Source of the DNA: Alitta virens
Lineage: Eukaryota; Annelida; Polychaeta; Phyllodocida; Nereididae
DNA length: 64,000 bases
Direction of reading: 5' to 3'
Assembly (NCBI GenBank): GCA_932294295.1
Contig: OW028573.1
Coordinates: 3,886,001-3,950,000, forward strand
This document shows positions 10,664-22,242 of the stretch, one piece after another. The stretch's first letter is position 1, and each line of letters opens with the position of its first letter. The notes under the pieces are model-generated. The model had not been told where the DNA came from and ran no database searches. It saw only the letters and a program-made list of their open reading frames with translations. The translations under genes and the position numbers were made by a program.

Positions 10664-13600
10664 CTGCAAACAACGTGACACGAAACTTAATTGCACTTAA
10701 TTGCTGAGGTAGATCTCATCTTAAGGTAATTGCTTGGAAGTAATTGGCAGCCATTCGGGTCAATCTGCATCTAATAGGAAGCTCAAAACAAGCTTGTTGA
10801 CAACTTATCCTGAATCGTTTTGGTGAGTTTCTTTAGAAGCCCTTATTATTTCAGAAGAAAACTGTCAACAAGATTAATAGAAATCTCCATGCCATTTGAA
10901 GATATATTAGGTGCTGTTATCCAAGACTTTCATAATGTTGCCAACAAAGATCATGAGAGAGTCTTTAAATGCTAATTTTAATGATGTTCACAAACCACCA
11001 TGTGCATGTAGGAAATATAATTGGGCATCATTTAAATGTCAGCAGGATGCCACCTGTAATTTTTAGTGCTCTCGTTAACTGAAGCTCGTTCAGGAGAAGG
11101 TTTGTCAGTTTGGAAACTCGACGGTGTCATAATAAAATATACTATAGGGGTCATTCCGAAGAGACGGTGCTCGTTTAGCATTTTCAATCTTTCAAATGTC
11201 CATCTAAATAATTTTCAAACATTTCAGTGTTGTTACATAACAACAAAAACTTTTTCGTCATTTACCTTGAAATATATTTAAATTGGTTGGTCATATCATG
11301 GAGTCTCTAGTGACTCCATGGTCATACCAGTGACTTGCAATGTAAGCCATTATAGTAACAGGAAGGACAGTATAAGGAAACTTTATGCAATATCTGAAAG
11401 GGAAGTGGTAGTAATTTCACCCAAGTTTCAATTTCATTTTGTAATAATGGAGTACATTCAGAATTGCTTTGAAGCTTTTTTTTTTCTATGATATATTGTT
11501 TCCTCCTAAACTTGGTAACACGAAGGGCAAAACAAAACGTCACCCCATGCCATTACAAACCCTTTTCTTGAATACTGGAAACAAATTTGTCAATTATGTA
11601 AGATAAGCAGACATCCTGAAGTCTCCCATACCAGTGCTTTTATCTCTTGAAAAGTGCACAAACCTATCAATTTTTGTTTTTCATCTAGCGGCATTTTAAT
11701 ACCATGGTAACGGGAGTGACGTTGATTCTGTGGACAAACTTAAACAAATGGATAATGTTACAGGAACTGCAAATATTTCACAATATACTTGACACTCTGT
11801 ACATGCGTGGGTGTCCACAGAGCAACATAGTATCAAGTGATTTAATTACATGTATGTTTTTCGCCTATCTGTGTGTCTGTCTTTCTTTATGTGTATGCTC
11901 AATAAAGCAATTGTATCCAAACATAATACAAATTGCGTCTCGTGTGTTTAACATGGCGTCCTTTTGGAGTTGAGTTTCCAAGTATATTAAATTCTGAGTT
12001 TTCACAACAAGGTTTCAATTCAATATGTATATAAATATATGTGTATATGATATGTCTATTAATGTGATAACACAATGCTAAATGCTTTTAATATGAATGC
12101 GGTATGAGGATGGGAAAACCAAGTTAAGATATTAAAACACACAATAAATCTTGGCATGAATCTGTATATAAAGTTCAAGGGTCCATCTTTTGCTACGATA
12201 TTAATGTAGTGCATTACATCAGAACTAATATAAAAAAGCTTATGTCATACTTACTTCCATTGTGGTCTACACGCAAGTAACAATTGCCTTTGCAGTCCCA
12301 GAGGTCCACACCATAGCTATTGGCCTCCTGTTGGGAAAATGGTCCCTTGCATTTGTCCCAGCCTCCCCTGGATGCCACAGCAACCTTTTGATCCTACAAA
12401 AGACATGTCCTTAAGTACCTCATTTGATCTTCAGTGATGTGATGGATGTGCAGAGCTATGCTTTTACCATGCAAAGGGATGGGTCTCCTCAGAGAGAGAG
12501 AATGTCTTGGTTGTTGTCAAAGGCTTGTTTGCCCTTGTTCTGTTGCCAGACGTTATTATCAAATGTCCAGAATTGGTTGAGTGAGAATAGGGTGAAATGG
12601 CATGCGAATAATCACAGCGGCTGATTATTGCCAAGGGCATGCCAGTCCCATGAATGTGTAATTATAACATCTGCATCAGATAAGGGAATTTGCTGCCTGT
12701 GAACAACTAAACTTTCAAATCTCCATAACCTTTCTGCACAGAACCCAAATATTCAGGCTCAGCAGAATTTAATGCTATAAAGCCCATTTAATTGTACACA
12801 ACGACCCCGATTTGTGAGTTTCAATATCTGCAGAGACTTAAGATTTTTGTTTTAGCTCCTAGAAAAAAAATCATAAGTTATCCAGCAGTGTTGGTTATCA
12901 GCACCACTTCCAGTTAAGTAAAAGTGACGTTTTACCTGCTGATAGCCAATAAAATTAAGCTTTAATATTACCTACCAAGTCAATTAGACTTGAATGAAAA
13001 TAATCTGGTTAGTGAAGTGGCAAGTAAAATACACATTTTTATAGAACAAAGTCATATGAAACTTCCACTTACATCATTTTTCTGTTCAGAAACTTAAGTA
13101 TAAACTAGCAACAATTGAAAAATTAAGACCTATTTTAGAAAAAGTCAAGTCACGTAGCACAATAAATGACGTTTCAACCCAGTATTCAACCGTCGAACTC
13201 AGAAAATAATTCTCAATTAAATTTCAAATTTCAGAAAATTACAAATCAAATTTAATCAATGTTTAGGAGACAGACAACAGGGTTTTCCGTGTGGTGATTA
13301 ACATGTCCAGATGAATTAATTGAATGTGCACAGCCTGCTCCTACAAATTAAATTTCCTAGATATTACTTAAGATCGGTCTGAATGTCATAACGTAAGATC
13401 AGTCTGAATGTCATGACCCTGATGTGCCAATTAGATTCAATTACCACCCCCCCCCCCCCCAACCCGTCCAAGGGGGGGGGGGCGGAGGGTAAGATTATAT
13501 CAAATTGTGTAGGAGTAGTATTAAACTTGTTGCAGTCTTACCTTTTATACGAAATCGTTTTTAAAGAATTTTTTTTTACAGTCATAAGTAGTTCTTTTTA

Positions 13601-16600
13601 AGCAGTTTGACTGTATTTTTGAGAAAGAAATTTGGCGTTTATAAATAAAAAGAACATAATCGTGGTTTTAATCGCCTTTCAATCCCCAGCTGCTCTTTTA
13701 ATCATTTGCCTTTCTGAATTGATTTGTCACCCAAGTGTTACATTTTTTTATGTAAGTGAAATGGTTGATGGAAAGAAACATCGGCAGCTGCATTCGACGT
13801 GAATTGTACTAACGGTGCACAAAGTAATTGTATGAGATAACTATTTATTTATTTACCTATCTATTTATTTGTTTATTTTTCTTACCTTCAGGGTAATGTA
13901 ATCAGTTTTGGAAGGACTCCAGGCACATTGGTAACATTGCTTGTCTGAAAAAAAAAATTACATAAAAATAAGTAATAATTATAGCTTTTTGTTAATATTC
14001 TTATCTTTGTGTGACTGATAAATAGACCTATATCGTCTTTATTCAAGCCTTTCAAAAACCTGCAGCCATAAAAACAAATAATGAAACTTATTTCTTAATG
14101 TGACAACTTGTCATTAATTTTGCTGATTGGCAAAAAATTAAATACAAAATGCACATTTCTTTATTTGGTTTGCCAGGGCGATGAACTTCCCTACAGTGCA
14201 GCTATCGTGCACAGCATGATATGAATATCATTTACAGAGGTTTTTTTTAATGATAGAATAGAATAATTGTATTGAGCCATTAGTAGCCTGGGGCTAATTT
14301 GGTCATGGGAAACCTGCAGGCTGTTCCTATCTCTGATGTCATATACACGTCATTAAGAGCATACATAAGTCCACGTGTAAAGGGAAGTCCTGTTATAGAA
14401 GAAGGATGAGAAATTAATAAACAAAAGTGTTAGAAAAAGTTGTGTGATCAAGATGAATGGGCAGCTGCTCTGCCTGGCGCTGTTTAATGTTTCCCCCAGT
14501 AGTGTCCTGCCCCCTTCCACTGCAGTTTTGATCAATTCAGGGGCGTCAATTTCTCCTGACGGGTGGGGGGGGGGGGGGAGGGGTGGAAGCAGACCTACTT
14601 TGTCTGTTGCACCATGACTTTCCCTCGCGCACACAAGTGCTGGCAGTTAACATGCAAAGTGATGGTGGATATTTAAAAACCAAACTATTGATACTAATAA
14701 ACTGATATGTGATATGAAGTGTAAAACTGGTTAAAAGCAAAGCATGTAGAAAAAGATAACTTTCATTTGTCAATTTCAGGGCATTGATCATTCCAAAAAA
14801 GTGGTGGGGGGGGGGGCATATATCCTACCTGTCGCCCCCCCTGAATCGACGCCCCTGAGTCAATTGAGAAGCTGGCTCTATAGCCAAGCCAAGTGGTCAT
14901 ATTCCCAGATAACATTCCAAATCGGGCCAGCGTCATTTATAATGTCATCAATATATTTTGGCCTTAAAGAACTGACTTATGTAACCTAGCAATGATGGGC
15001 TTTTTTTTAATGAGATTTTTCATGGACATCAATAATAATACCGGAAAAGCTGCGAATAAATTTAAGGGGCAAATGAGGGTCACTTCTTCAGTACCACTTG
15101 TAGTTGCAGAGAAAAATCATCACCTGTCTGCATATGTTGGCCTAGAAAACTCGCAATATTACATATAGTTTTGAATAATGTAGAGTTAACTTTCTATTTT
15201 TTCTGCATGATTTTATCCTTTTCTGCATTCTGATATGATGATTTTTGACTGCAAGGCAATGTACAGTATACAAAATGAGTTAAGAGGCACAAGTGCATTG
15301 GTGGTACAGCAAGAGCTAAAGCTGTTTACAAGCTATAAGCAATAACTCAAAACTTTATTACTTTCATGATATGCCTTTTTTAGTCTATACTATAATATCT
15401 GGAGGGAAGCAATGACCTAGAGTTCCCTGAGGAAAATTATTTGGAACTATCAAATAACAGCTGGCCAGTTTAATCAATAAGACAATGACCCATGAGGACA
15501 TTGGCTGCCCGGTCCATGGATGCCAGGAGTGATCACATTCTTACAAAAGTTAGGTGAACTTTATCAGCTGTAGAGAAGGTCTGCCTCTTTTGACTGATGC
15601 TGCTCTCTTGGGTGACGTAGGTTTGATATCATACTAGGAAGCATAGTAGAAGAGAGAACCATGTGTTCATGTCTATTTTGCTGTGAGGCGCTGAATTTAG
15701 ATAATTGTCTAAGCCCTGAGGCATAAGTGTCATCCTTAAAAAAAGTTTGTACTATAAATTATGTATTTCTAGTTGGGTCCAGATGTTTACTCACAGCTGA
15801 GTGTTATGCAACTATTTTATTGTCACAACAATTCTGTGGTAAATGTCCGGTCAACAATGGTTTATACATAATGTAATATGGAAGACATTAATTGGAATTA
15901 ACTGAATAAAATGCAAATTGAAGCATGTATACTAATGGAATTAACTGAATTAAATGCCAATTGAAGCAATTATACTAATGGAATTAACTGAATTAAATGC
16001 CAATTGAAGCAATTATACTAATGGAATTAACTGAATTAAATGCAAATTGGAGCACGTATACTAGACTGTACTAAGTTACCAAGTGGTCTGTCCATGGCAG
16101 TGTCCTTGAGACATTGGATCAAATTCTGCACCATTTGCCAGTCTCAGTCCCATTGCAAAACTGGTATTCAACAACATCATCATCATATCCTCCAGTCTCT
16201 CTTGTAAATGGATTCAGTCGGGTTGCTAAGTGGTCAAAGCATTGGTCAGTACAATATTACCAGCTCTGCTGAAGGTCCAGGGTCTGCATCCTGGCCAATT
16301 ACACTTCATGGGCTACACCACAGCTAGTGCTGGATATCGTTCACATGAGACTTACAAACTAGTGATGCCTTGTACTCGGGGTCTATGCTGGGGCAAGTAA
16401 AAGAACCCACCCATGGAGTAAATGTGTAGATTTACACTGCGCTTCAGACCAGTAGAATTAAAAAATTACAAGATTCAAGAAATAAAAACAGTCGGACGTT
16501 TAACGAAATTAAAACTATTCTTTAACAAGACTAAGTGGACCAAAAAGGAAGGTTAAGGTCATTGGCTCACTTTGTTTTCCAACTTGGTTATCTCTCGAAT

Positions 16601-19575
16601 ACCCAAAGTATCTCATTGCCTAATTGACACACTTCCCATCGGCGTGACTTTACATAATTGCTTCATCCTCTGACCTCAGTCAATATCACTAGTCTTTGTC
16701 CTTTGCGAGGTGAAATACAACCAGTCCAAGGTTATACATTCAACTTGAAGATGCCAGAAGGACAAGTCGATCACATTTCGAATGTACAATGCGGTTCTAA
16801 ATGCCTTAAAAAAATAACAGGCACTCTGAAATATCTTCAGTCATGATAGCAGGCCATATGAAACTTGACTGTTCCGGCCCAAATGAATGTCAGCACGGTA
16901 AAAGGAAATCGTTTTGTATGCCACAAAACTTATGTAATGAATAAAATTCAGTTTGTAAGTGCAAACTGGCCACGAGTCTTCGGTGACACATGTTTTTTTT
17001 TTTCTCTCTCTCTTCTGTTAAAAATCCCGAAGACTGATGGCGACCGGCCTCAAGATGAGTCATAGTCTGATACTTATTGTGTATTGCCGTCATTTGCAAA
17101 GGATTGTATACTACAATATCAGCAGTCGCCAGAGCACTCAGTGATAATGCCTGTCCTTTTGTGGAAAACAAAGCAAGCTAAAAGTGACAGAGATTTAGTG
17201 ATCCTATAGATAAGTTATAGCCATTATTTGAGGCCGTTTGTGAGCCATAGTGGGGCTTGGATAACATATAGGAAAGCAAATCATACAAAATGGGCCGTCA
17301 GTGCAGTCTGATAGTCTTCCATCTTTTACATAAATCAAAAGGCAGTTGATGGGTTTATTTTGCTTGGAAGAATTCCTAGCTGCACTCAAACATAGCATGT
17401 TATATACCACACCAATAAAAGTAGTTTCATACTTTGATGTGCTGGAACGATATTATCACTCACACAAAGGTGTTTTATGACCTCAGAGAGATGGATCTGA
17501 GCAATGAAAATGTATGGAAACAAATGTTTTAATGTCGAGCTTCACTCCATACAGTATTTTTGATTGGCCATTTCTGTACATGGAAACAACAATTGTTAGA
17601 TTGCACCAATGCACCATACAAAATGATTGGGGAAGTATAGAAATAGGTATGGAATAATTGTGATTGCCATTATGATTGGATCAAAGGATCGAAAGTGCAT
17701 TGTTATGTAACCATAGTCACAAATTACAGCATGTGGTCCTCATGTGGTCCATGATATAATTAGTGTGCATAACTTATGGTGTCCCCTGTGGGTCTTTATG
17801 ACATGGGGAGTCCCGCTCATATTTTGTGTGAATTACCCTTTTCATTTCTAAATAGAAATATGACAAAGCTGTTGCCTGGCATCATCTAAAAATACAGAAA
17901 CCGAATAGAATAGCAATCAGCTTCTTCAAGGATTGTCGATAGGATGAAATGTGATCTATATTGCACAGCTTTGGAGATCTTGTTTCCATTGGGATAACGG
18001 ATTGCCATTCAGTCACTACTTAAACACACTAACATCCCTCTGGGTAAGATTGTTCAAAATCCTGACATTTTGATTAACTTTTGAGAATTATTTCACCATC
18101 TGTAGACATTTTGACTGTGCTCTGGAATAACAGACTCCCTTATATAGGTTTTTAACGAGCCAGTTAGTCAGTTTATGTTTATTGAGCCTTAGTCAATGGC
18201 ATGCGTGTCACGGCAGCTGGGTGGCCTAATGGTTAAGGCATCCGCCAAAAGCATATTGGCCAGCTCTGCTGAAGGTTGTGGGTTTGATCCCCGGCCCGGG
18301 CACTTTTCATGAGCAACATCCCAGCTGCATGGATGTAAATTGAAGGTGCCTTGTACTCGGTGTTTATGCTGAGGCAACTAAAAGACCCCACCCATGGGGT
18401 AAATGTGTAACATGGTGTGGACTCCAAGCCTTATCATTTCATAGTTTTGTCTGCCTCTGGCAGCTGGTCATATAAGCTGACTAAGCCTCAGACCCATTAG
18501 CATTGAGACATTGTTGAAAAAAACAAAAAAACAGAGGAAACTTGCGTGATATTGACTAAAGACTGAATAAAGTTCTTATTAGATGTAACTCACTGTCGTC
18601 AAAATGACTGACTATGGGGTCAGCCAAAATGTCTGAAGATCGCAATCAAAGAATTCCAAAACACAAAACACGATGGCAGAGATCGCAAAGAGTGTTCAGT
18701 GGCTGATTAACTACTAAAACTTGTAGAATGATAGCAAGCCCCGAGAACACTCGAAACACTTATAACTTTGATTCACGTTTGCCCTTTATCAAATTAAGCT
18801 TACCTGACAAGAGTAGTTTGGAATGCATTGAAAGGAAATCCCTTTTATGTGAGTTCTCTAAACAGTTAGGGCAAGTTCTGATGGGCAATGCCAGGCATGA
18901 TTGATGCCCAGCTGAGAGGAATGCAATACCCCAAGCCTAACAGAGTAAGATCAGACCAATATAAGGTCTTAATGAGTTGTTGGAATGGTACTTACTCTTT
19001 CGGTAGTGCGGCCTATGGTTGCTTTCTTGAGGCAAGGACTTAGCGAAGACTTCCATGGAATGCTTTTGTAAAGGCGCCTGCTTGTATTGGACATTGACTG
19101 GTTGTAATGCCACGGCTGGAGCTTGGTTGAAGTTGTACTGTGGGCGCATGATGAACTGCCTCATGCCATTATTTCTGTCATAGCCAATTGGTTTTAAGGC
19201 ATGGTAGGTTGCTGGCTTCACAGGACTGTATTTTTCACGAGAATTGTAACGTTCTTGAGATGCTGCATACTGGGGTACATATTTGGCATATGAACTTCTT
19301 TGGGGCAGCACAATCCCTGTCTTGTAGTTTTCATAATAATGCCTGGGTTTAGCAGCATACCTATTGTACAAGTAAGGGGCGTAACCCGGGGTGGTTACGT
19401 AAGTGATTGCGTAACGAGGGGCGTAGTTATCCTTCCTGATTGGCGGGTAGTCGTCTCTCTTGGTGTCATAGGTCAAACGGGGTGCATTAGCGGCGTAATC
19501 TGCATCCCGTTGTGTGTAGATGCTCATTACGGAGCCAAAGAATACAGTCATCAGGACAGCCTTTAGGTGATCCAT
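10518..19575 (-). CDS. Gene A: secreted LU (Ly6/quiver-like) protein with tyrosine-rich N-terminal segment, complete, 4 exons
   Basis: Joined CDS is 18996-19575, 13886-13944, 12255-12393 and 10518-10663 on the minus strand: 924 nt, 307 residues plus TAA. All introns are GT-AG with phases 1, 0, 1. The chosen start opens MDHLKAVLMTVFFGSVMS, a signal peptide. An in-frame ATG 34 codons upstream would lie before the transcription start implied by the TATA-like box at 19680-19686. Residues about 25-193 are basic and rich in Tyr (about two dozen), Pro, Asn and Arg, with no cysteine. Residues 197-296 form an LU domain: CYQC (197-200), GGWDKCKGPF (C228), C247 and C251, FFRGC (C265), C279, CFC (288-290) and DRCN (C295). 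These ten cysteines, with DKCxGPF and RGC, match the quiver/sleepless type. Only 11 residues follow CN and there is no hydrophobic tail, so the protein is predicted to be secreted rather than GPI-anchored. Gene B downstream is a paralogue. An extracellular matrix, adhesive or signalling role is possible but unproven. Confidence 0.82.
12255..12393 (-). CDS. Gene A exon 3 (middle of LU domain)
   Basis: 139 nt. Acceptor TTTTGTAG|GATC, donor GGAA|GTAAGT. It encodes the GGWDKCKGPFSQQEA and WDCKGNCYLRVDHNG segments and ends in phase 1. Gene B exon 4 has the same segments (GGWDKCLGPFTTQQA, WQCDGNCYIRIDANG) and the same donor position. Confidence 0.85.
13446..13493. repeat. Poly-C / poly-G inverted pair
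   Basis: A run of about 14 C is followed after a short spacer (AACCCGTCCAA) by about 12 G, in intron 2 of gene A. The two runs can pair as a GC stem. They are also unstable to sequence, so their lengths are uncertain. Confidence 0.7.
13886..13944 (-). CDS. Gene A exon 2 (start of LU domain, CYQC)
   Basis: 59 nt, too short for an ordinary ORF scan. The acceptor is a run of T ending in CAG and the donor is CTGAAG|GTAAG. With the base left from exon 1 it reads NKQCYQCAWSPSKTDYITLK, ending in phase 0. Its CYQCA(W/Y)(S/T)P(S/A)KT core is shared with gene B exon 2. Confidence 0.85.
14538..14857. mobile_element. hAT-like MITE in intron 1 of gene A
   Basis: Terminal inverted repeats CAGGGGCGTC(A/G)ATT bound a 320-bp element with no coding capacity. 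Flanks are GATCAATT (14530-14537) and AGTCAATT (14858-14865), a 6-of-8 match to an 8-bp target duplication. CAGGGG-type ends and 8-bp duplications are typical of hAT elements. Long G-runs (14562-14580 and 14804-14815) lie just inside both ends. Confidence 0.7.
14896..14950 (+). repeat. Dispersed short repeat (CCCAGATAGCATTCC type)
   Basis: CCCAGATAACATTCCAAATC followed by GGGCCAGCGTCATTTATAAT. It is a truncated copy in intron 1 of gene A, close to the right end of the hAT-like MITE. Confidence 0.65.
15895..16063. repeat. Tandem repeat, four copies of a 43-bp unit
   Basis: Units start at 15895, 15938, 15981 and 16024 with GAATTAACTGAAT(T/A)AAATGC. They differ by only a few bases. The array is in intron 1 of gene A. 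Confidence 0.9.
16216..16450 (+). mobile_element. SINE family 2 copy, diverged
   Basis: It contains the body markers CAGCTCTGCTGAAGGTCCAG, GCCTTGTACTCGG, GGGGCAAGTAAAAGA and GTAAATGTGTA shared with the better copies at 18.2 and 43.0 kb. Its promoter boxes are degraded. Confidence 0.7.
18211..18533 (+). mobile_element. SINE family 2, near-complete copy
   Basis: The head GCTGGGTGGCCTAATGGTTA (A box) and GGGTTTGATCCCCGG (B box) is tRNA-derived. The body ends GCATTGAGACATTG followed by an A-rich tail (18517-18533). It is in intron 1 of gene A, in opposite orientation to the gene. Confidence 0.85.
18996..19575 (-). CDS. Gene A exon 1 (signal peptide and Tyr-rich segment)
   Basis: 580 nt, 193 codons plus 1 nt. 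It ends at a strong donor, CGAAAGA|GTAAGT. The whole tyrosine-rich segment is in this single exon and ends in a phase-1 intron, just before the LU domain begins. Confidence 0.82.
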
Positions 19576-19679
19576 GACCTTGACAAGTCTCTTGCGATTC
19601 CCCTTGACTTTAATGCGAATACAATGATGTCCAACGGAACTGTGAGAACTGAATGAGATTGAAATGTGGCTGATCAATT

Positions 19680-19686
19680 AAGTATA
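19680..19686 (-). promoter_or_regulatory. TATA-like box of gene A
   Basis: TATACTT on the minus strand. An initiator-like TCATTC lies about 31 nt downstream (19651-19656), leaving a 5' UTR of about 80 nt before the ATG at 19575. The spacing is right for a TATA promoter; the box is not a perfect TATAAA. Confidence 0.45.
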
Positions 19687-19744
19687 GCATGAGTGCCTTT
19701 GATTGCTGGGCTGCATGTCCTGGTAATCAAACAACATCACGGCA

Positions 19745-19982
19745 TCAGAGTCCACTCAAATGACCAGGGGCTACACTTTGGTCATCTGCCCAGTTAATGA
19801 CTCTGCTCTTTCGACGAGCCTCCAGCCAGATCCTGTGCTTTCTCTCTTCTCCAGCAGCATCAATCACACGCAGGTCCATCACCGTTTTATTATCCCCTTT
19901 CATGTTTTTGACGAACATTTTATCACCCAATTTTGCACAAAATGGTGCGAAAGTTCCCCTCAGTGTTTGCCTAGTACCATCA
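19745..19982 (-). pseudogene. Coding-like fragment of unknown family upstream of gene A
   Basis: The minus strand reads without a stop for about 78 codons: GTFAPFCAKLGDKMFVKNMK, then VMDLRVIDAAGEERKHRIWL, and ..RVINWADDQSV, ending in TGA at 19745. Codon use (CTG, GTG, GAG, AAG) is unlike the surrounding AT-rich DNA. Upstream there is an in-frame TAG and no convincing splice acceptor in the right frame. It may be the last exon of another minus-strand gene, a decayed mobile-element gene or a retrocopy. I do not recognise the family. Confidence 0.4.
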
Positions 19983-19999
19983 CACTACCGCGCACCTGT

Positions 20000-21310
20000 T
20001 GAGAACACGCAATCCACCCATAATCTGACCCATGTCATCTTGGAAATTGAATTCTACTTTATGTTCCTGTTAATGTTATTAGCCTTTTGTGAACTACTGT
20101 TTTCTCAATTAGTGACCAGGAAGAAGAAGAAAATTGGGGAGAAAAAGAAAAATCTAGACAGTGGAGAGAACACTTGTGCATAATTGCTGCATGGTGACTG
20201 ATTGGTTGTTATGTGCCCAGGGAACATGTGCAGCAATAACACAATTTTGTATGCACCACAAGTATTAATATCTACGTTCAAATTGATGTAGTGCGAGTGA
20301 TATTTGATAAAGCCTGCTTGGAATATATACAGAGACAGGAGGTTTAGTATGAGTGACTCCTTTCGTTATTCTTTATGATAACATTGAGGCAATGTTGCAG
20401 GGAGAAGTTAGCTTTCAGATAAGTAAATCAGTACCACAATAGACCATTCCTGTTTATTTTGAATGTAAAACGTAAGTTTTGGATATTTCGCAATTAGGTG
20501 TACTGAAATCAAATCAAAATGTATTACCATTCTTTTCATATATGCATACATTAACAATCATTTCAAGAATGCTCACATACATTTAAATGGTAGGCTGATG
20601 ACTATACTGAAAGGTGGCACTCTGTGTAAAACCCAATATAAATCAAGTCCACACTGTCCATACATTGTGAATAATACATGTGATATTATGTTTTCATAAG
20701 TTATAGTTAGGACCCTCCGTACCAAAGGTATGTACTGACAGTTAAAATGAATAGCTCTAACCAGTTTGATTTTCAACACTATATCCACTCATAAAGTTAT
20801 TTTGGTAATCTTATTTTGTGTATGGTGTCACACAATGTCCCATAATGACATCCATAATTATTATATGCAGTGGATTAATATTTGCTTTAGAACAGAAGAA
20901 GCACATAAACCGCATTCTCTATAATATTTCAAGAATGCTGAAACTCGCATTAACTAACATGCTGCAGAGATTAATTCTAGGAAATCGGTGGTTATAAAAT
21001 TGCAGTTTTATGTTGCTTGAGTAATATGACAAAGTGATTGTAGATTTATTGCAAATTTAATGTTATTTAATGGCGAAACTATGGGAGTGATTTTAGACAA
21101 AAATCCTGTAGAAATGCCAATATTGCAATCAACATTTTACATTTCTCGTTGTTTTTCCTATGATATTTTATTGTGCTCATCTGTGATTTCCCCCATACAT
21201 GCTTTGGCTACTTTGCTCTTCAGATGAAACGTTTGCATTATTGTAATCCCACTATTAAAAGAAAGATAAACAAAAACTACGTTTCTCCTAAATTGCTTAT
21301 TATAAATAAG
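20000..21310. other. Intergenic, possible LINE 3' remnant at 20505-20830
   Basis: AT-rich with no gene. AAATCAAATCAAAATG at about 20508 followed by several hundred bases of low-complexity coding-like sequence on the minus strand could be an old LINE end with a pentanucleotide tail. This is weak. Confidence 0.3.
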
Positions 21311-21312
21311 TA

Positions 21313-21650
21313 CAGTTAGTCAAGTTACCTGTAGCAACCTATTCCTGGCTGTGACTGTAAGTGGCTAAAGCCAACCACTTCTGTCTAATTCTACCTTATA
21401 GTCGGCTTAAACTAACACCACTGGAAAAATATAAACCTTGGTAAATGTAAGAAATGTATCTAATGTGTCAGATATATGTCTGTGCAATCGACATGCATCT
21501 TTTCAACAAAAGATTACGAATATGCATAACTCTCACCTTATGCACTAGTAGCCAGCTATAGCCAGACAGTTCCCTTTAGTGGCAGGTAGCATCGTATAGT
21601 AAAAGTTGTCTAGGTTCAATTTGACAGGCCGTTTTTAATGAAACTAACTG
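21313..21650. mobile_element. Tc1/mariner-like MITE, copy 1
   Basis: 338 bp flanked by TA on both sides. The right end is ATGAAACTAACTG; the left end CAGTTAGTCAAG is a diverged form of its inverse. Internal markers are TAGCAACCTATTCCTGGCTG and AGCCAGCTATAGCCAGACAG. There is no coding capacity. Same family as 47652-47970 and 48274-48553. Confidence 0.8.
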
Positions 21651-22171
21651 TACCTCACAGCAGGATCCACTACCCAGTCTGTCAAGTGCCATCTTGATCA
21701 CATTACCCAGTAGCTACGCTAAATGTCATAGAAATCCGAAGCCACTGATTCAATCACCTCCAAGTTGAACAGATACATCTCATAGAATACTTTAGTTACA
21801 ACAACTGGTGATTTAGCTACTGGAGATAGACTGGTGCTTTCTCACTCCAACTGACCAAATGTGTATCATACACTTACTGGATTTCTTTTGCAATCATTAC
21901 TCTTGATTGATGCCATGCAAAACATTGAAAGTGATGTCGTTTATCCTTGTCATTTTATCATTACGTTGACCACTAGATACGTTTGACACATAAAGATTAG
22001 TGTGGTTAGAAGGCCTATCAAATTCGCAGTTGCGTGCTGTGCCAATTATGATAACCTTCGGAGATTGGAACTGAGGTCCTCCCTAGCGTCACACAACATG
22101 TCAAGCCATGGTCAAGGAACTGGACACTGTAAGAGATATCAATGCTCCGAAATAAAAGATCCCACTTGATA

Positions 22172-22242
22172 CAGCCAAATACATTTACTTGGAAACTAAT
22201 CTCTTAGACCTTGATTTGTTTCCAAGTCAATGCATTTGGCTG
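22172..22242. repeat. Near-perfect 25-bp inverted repeat (hairpin)
   Basis: The arms CAGCCAAAT(A/G)CATT(T/G)ACTTGGAAAC at 22172-22196 and 22218-22242 are inverse complements with two mismatches around a 21-bp loop. Probably the core of a fold-back repeat. No gene was found from 21.7 to 23.8 kb. Confidence 0.75.

Noticed and set aside
18937..18995. Read-through end of the gene A first-exon ORF
   Set aside because: A strong GTAAGT donor precedes it, and the spliced frame rejoins the LU domain exactly.
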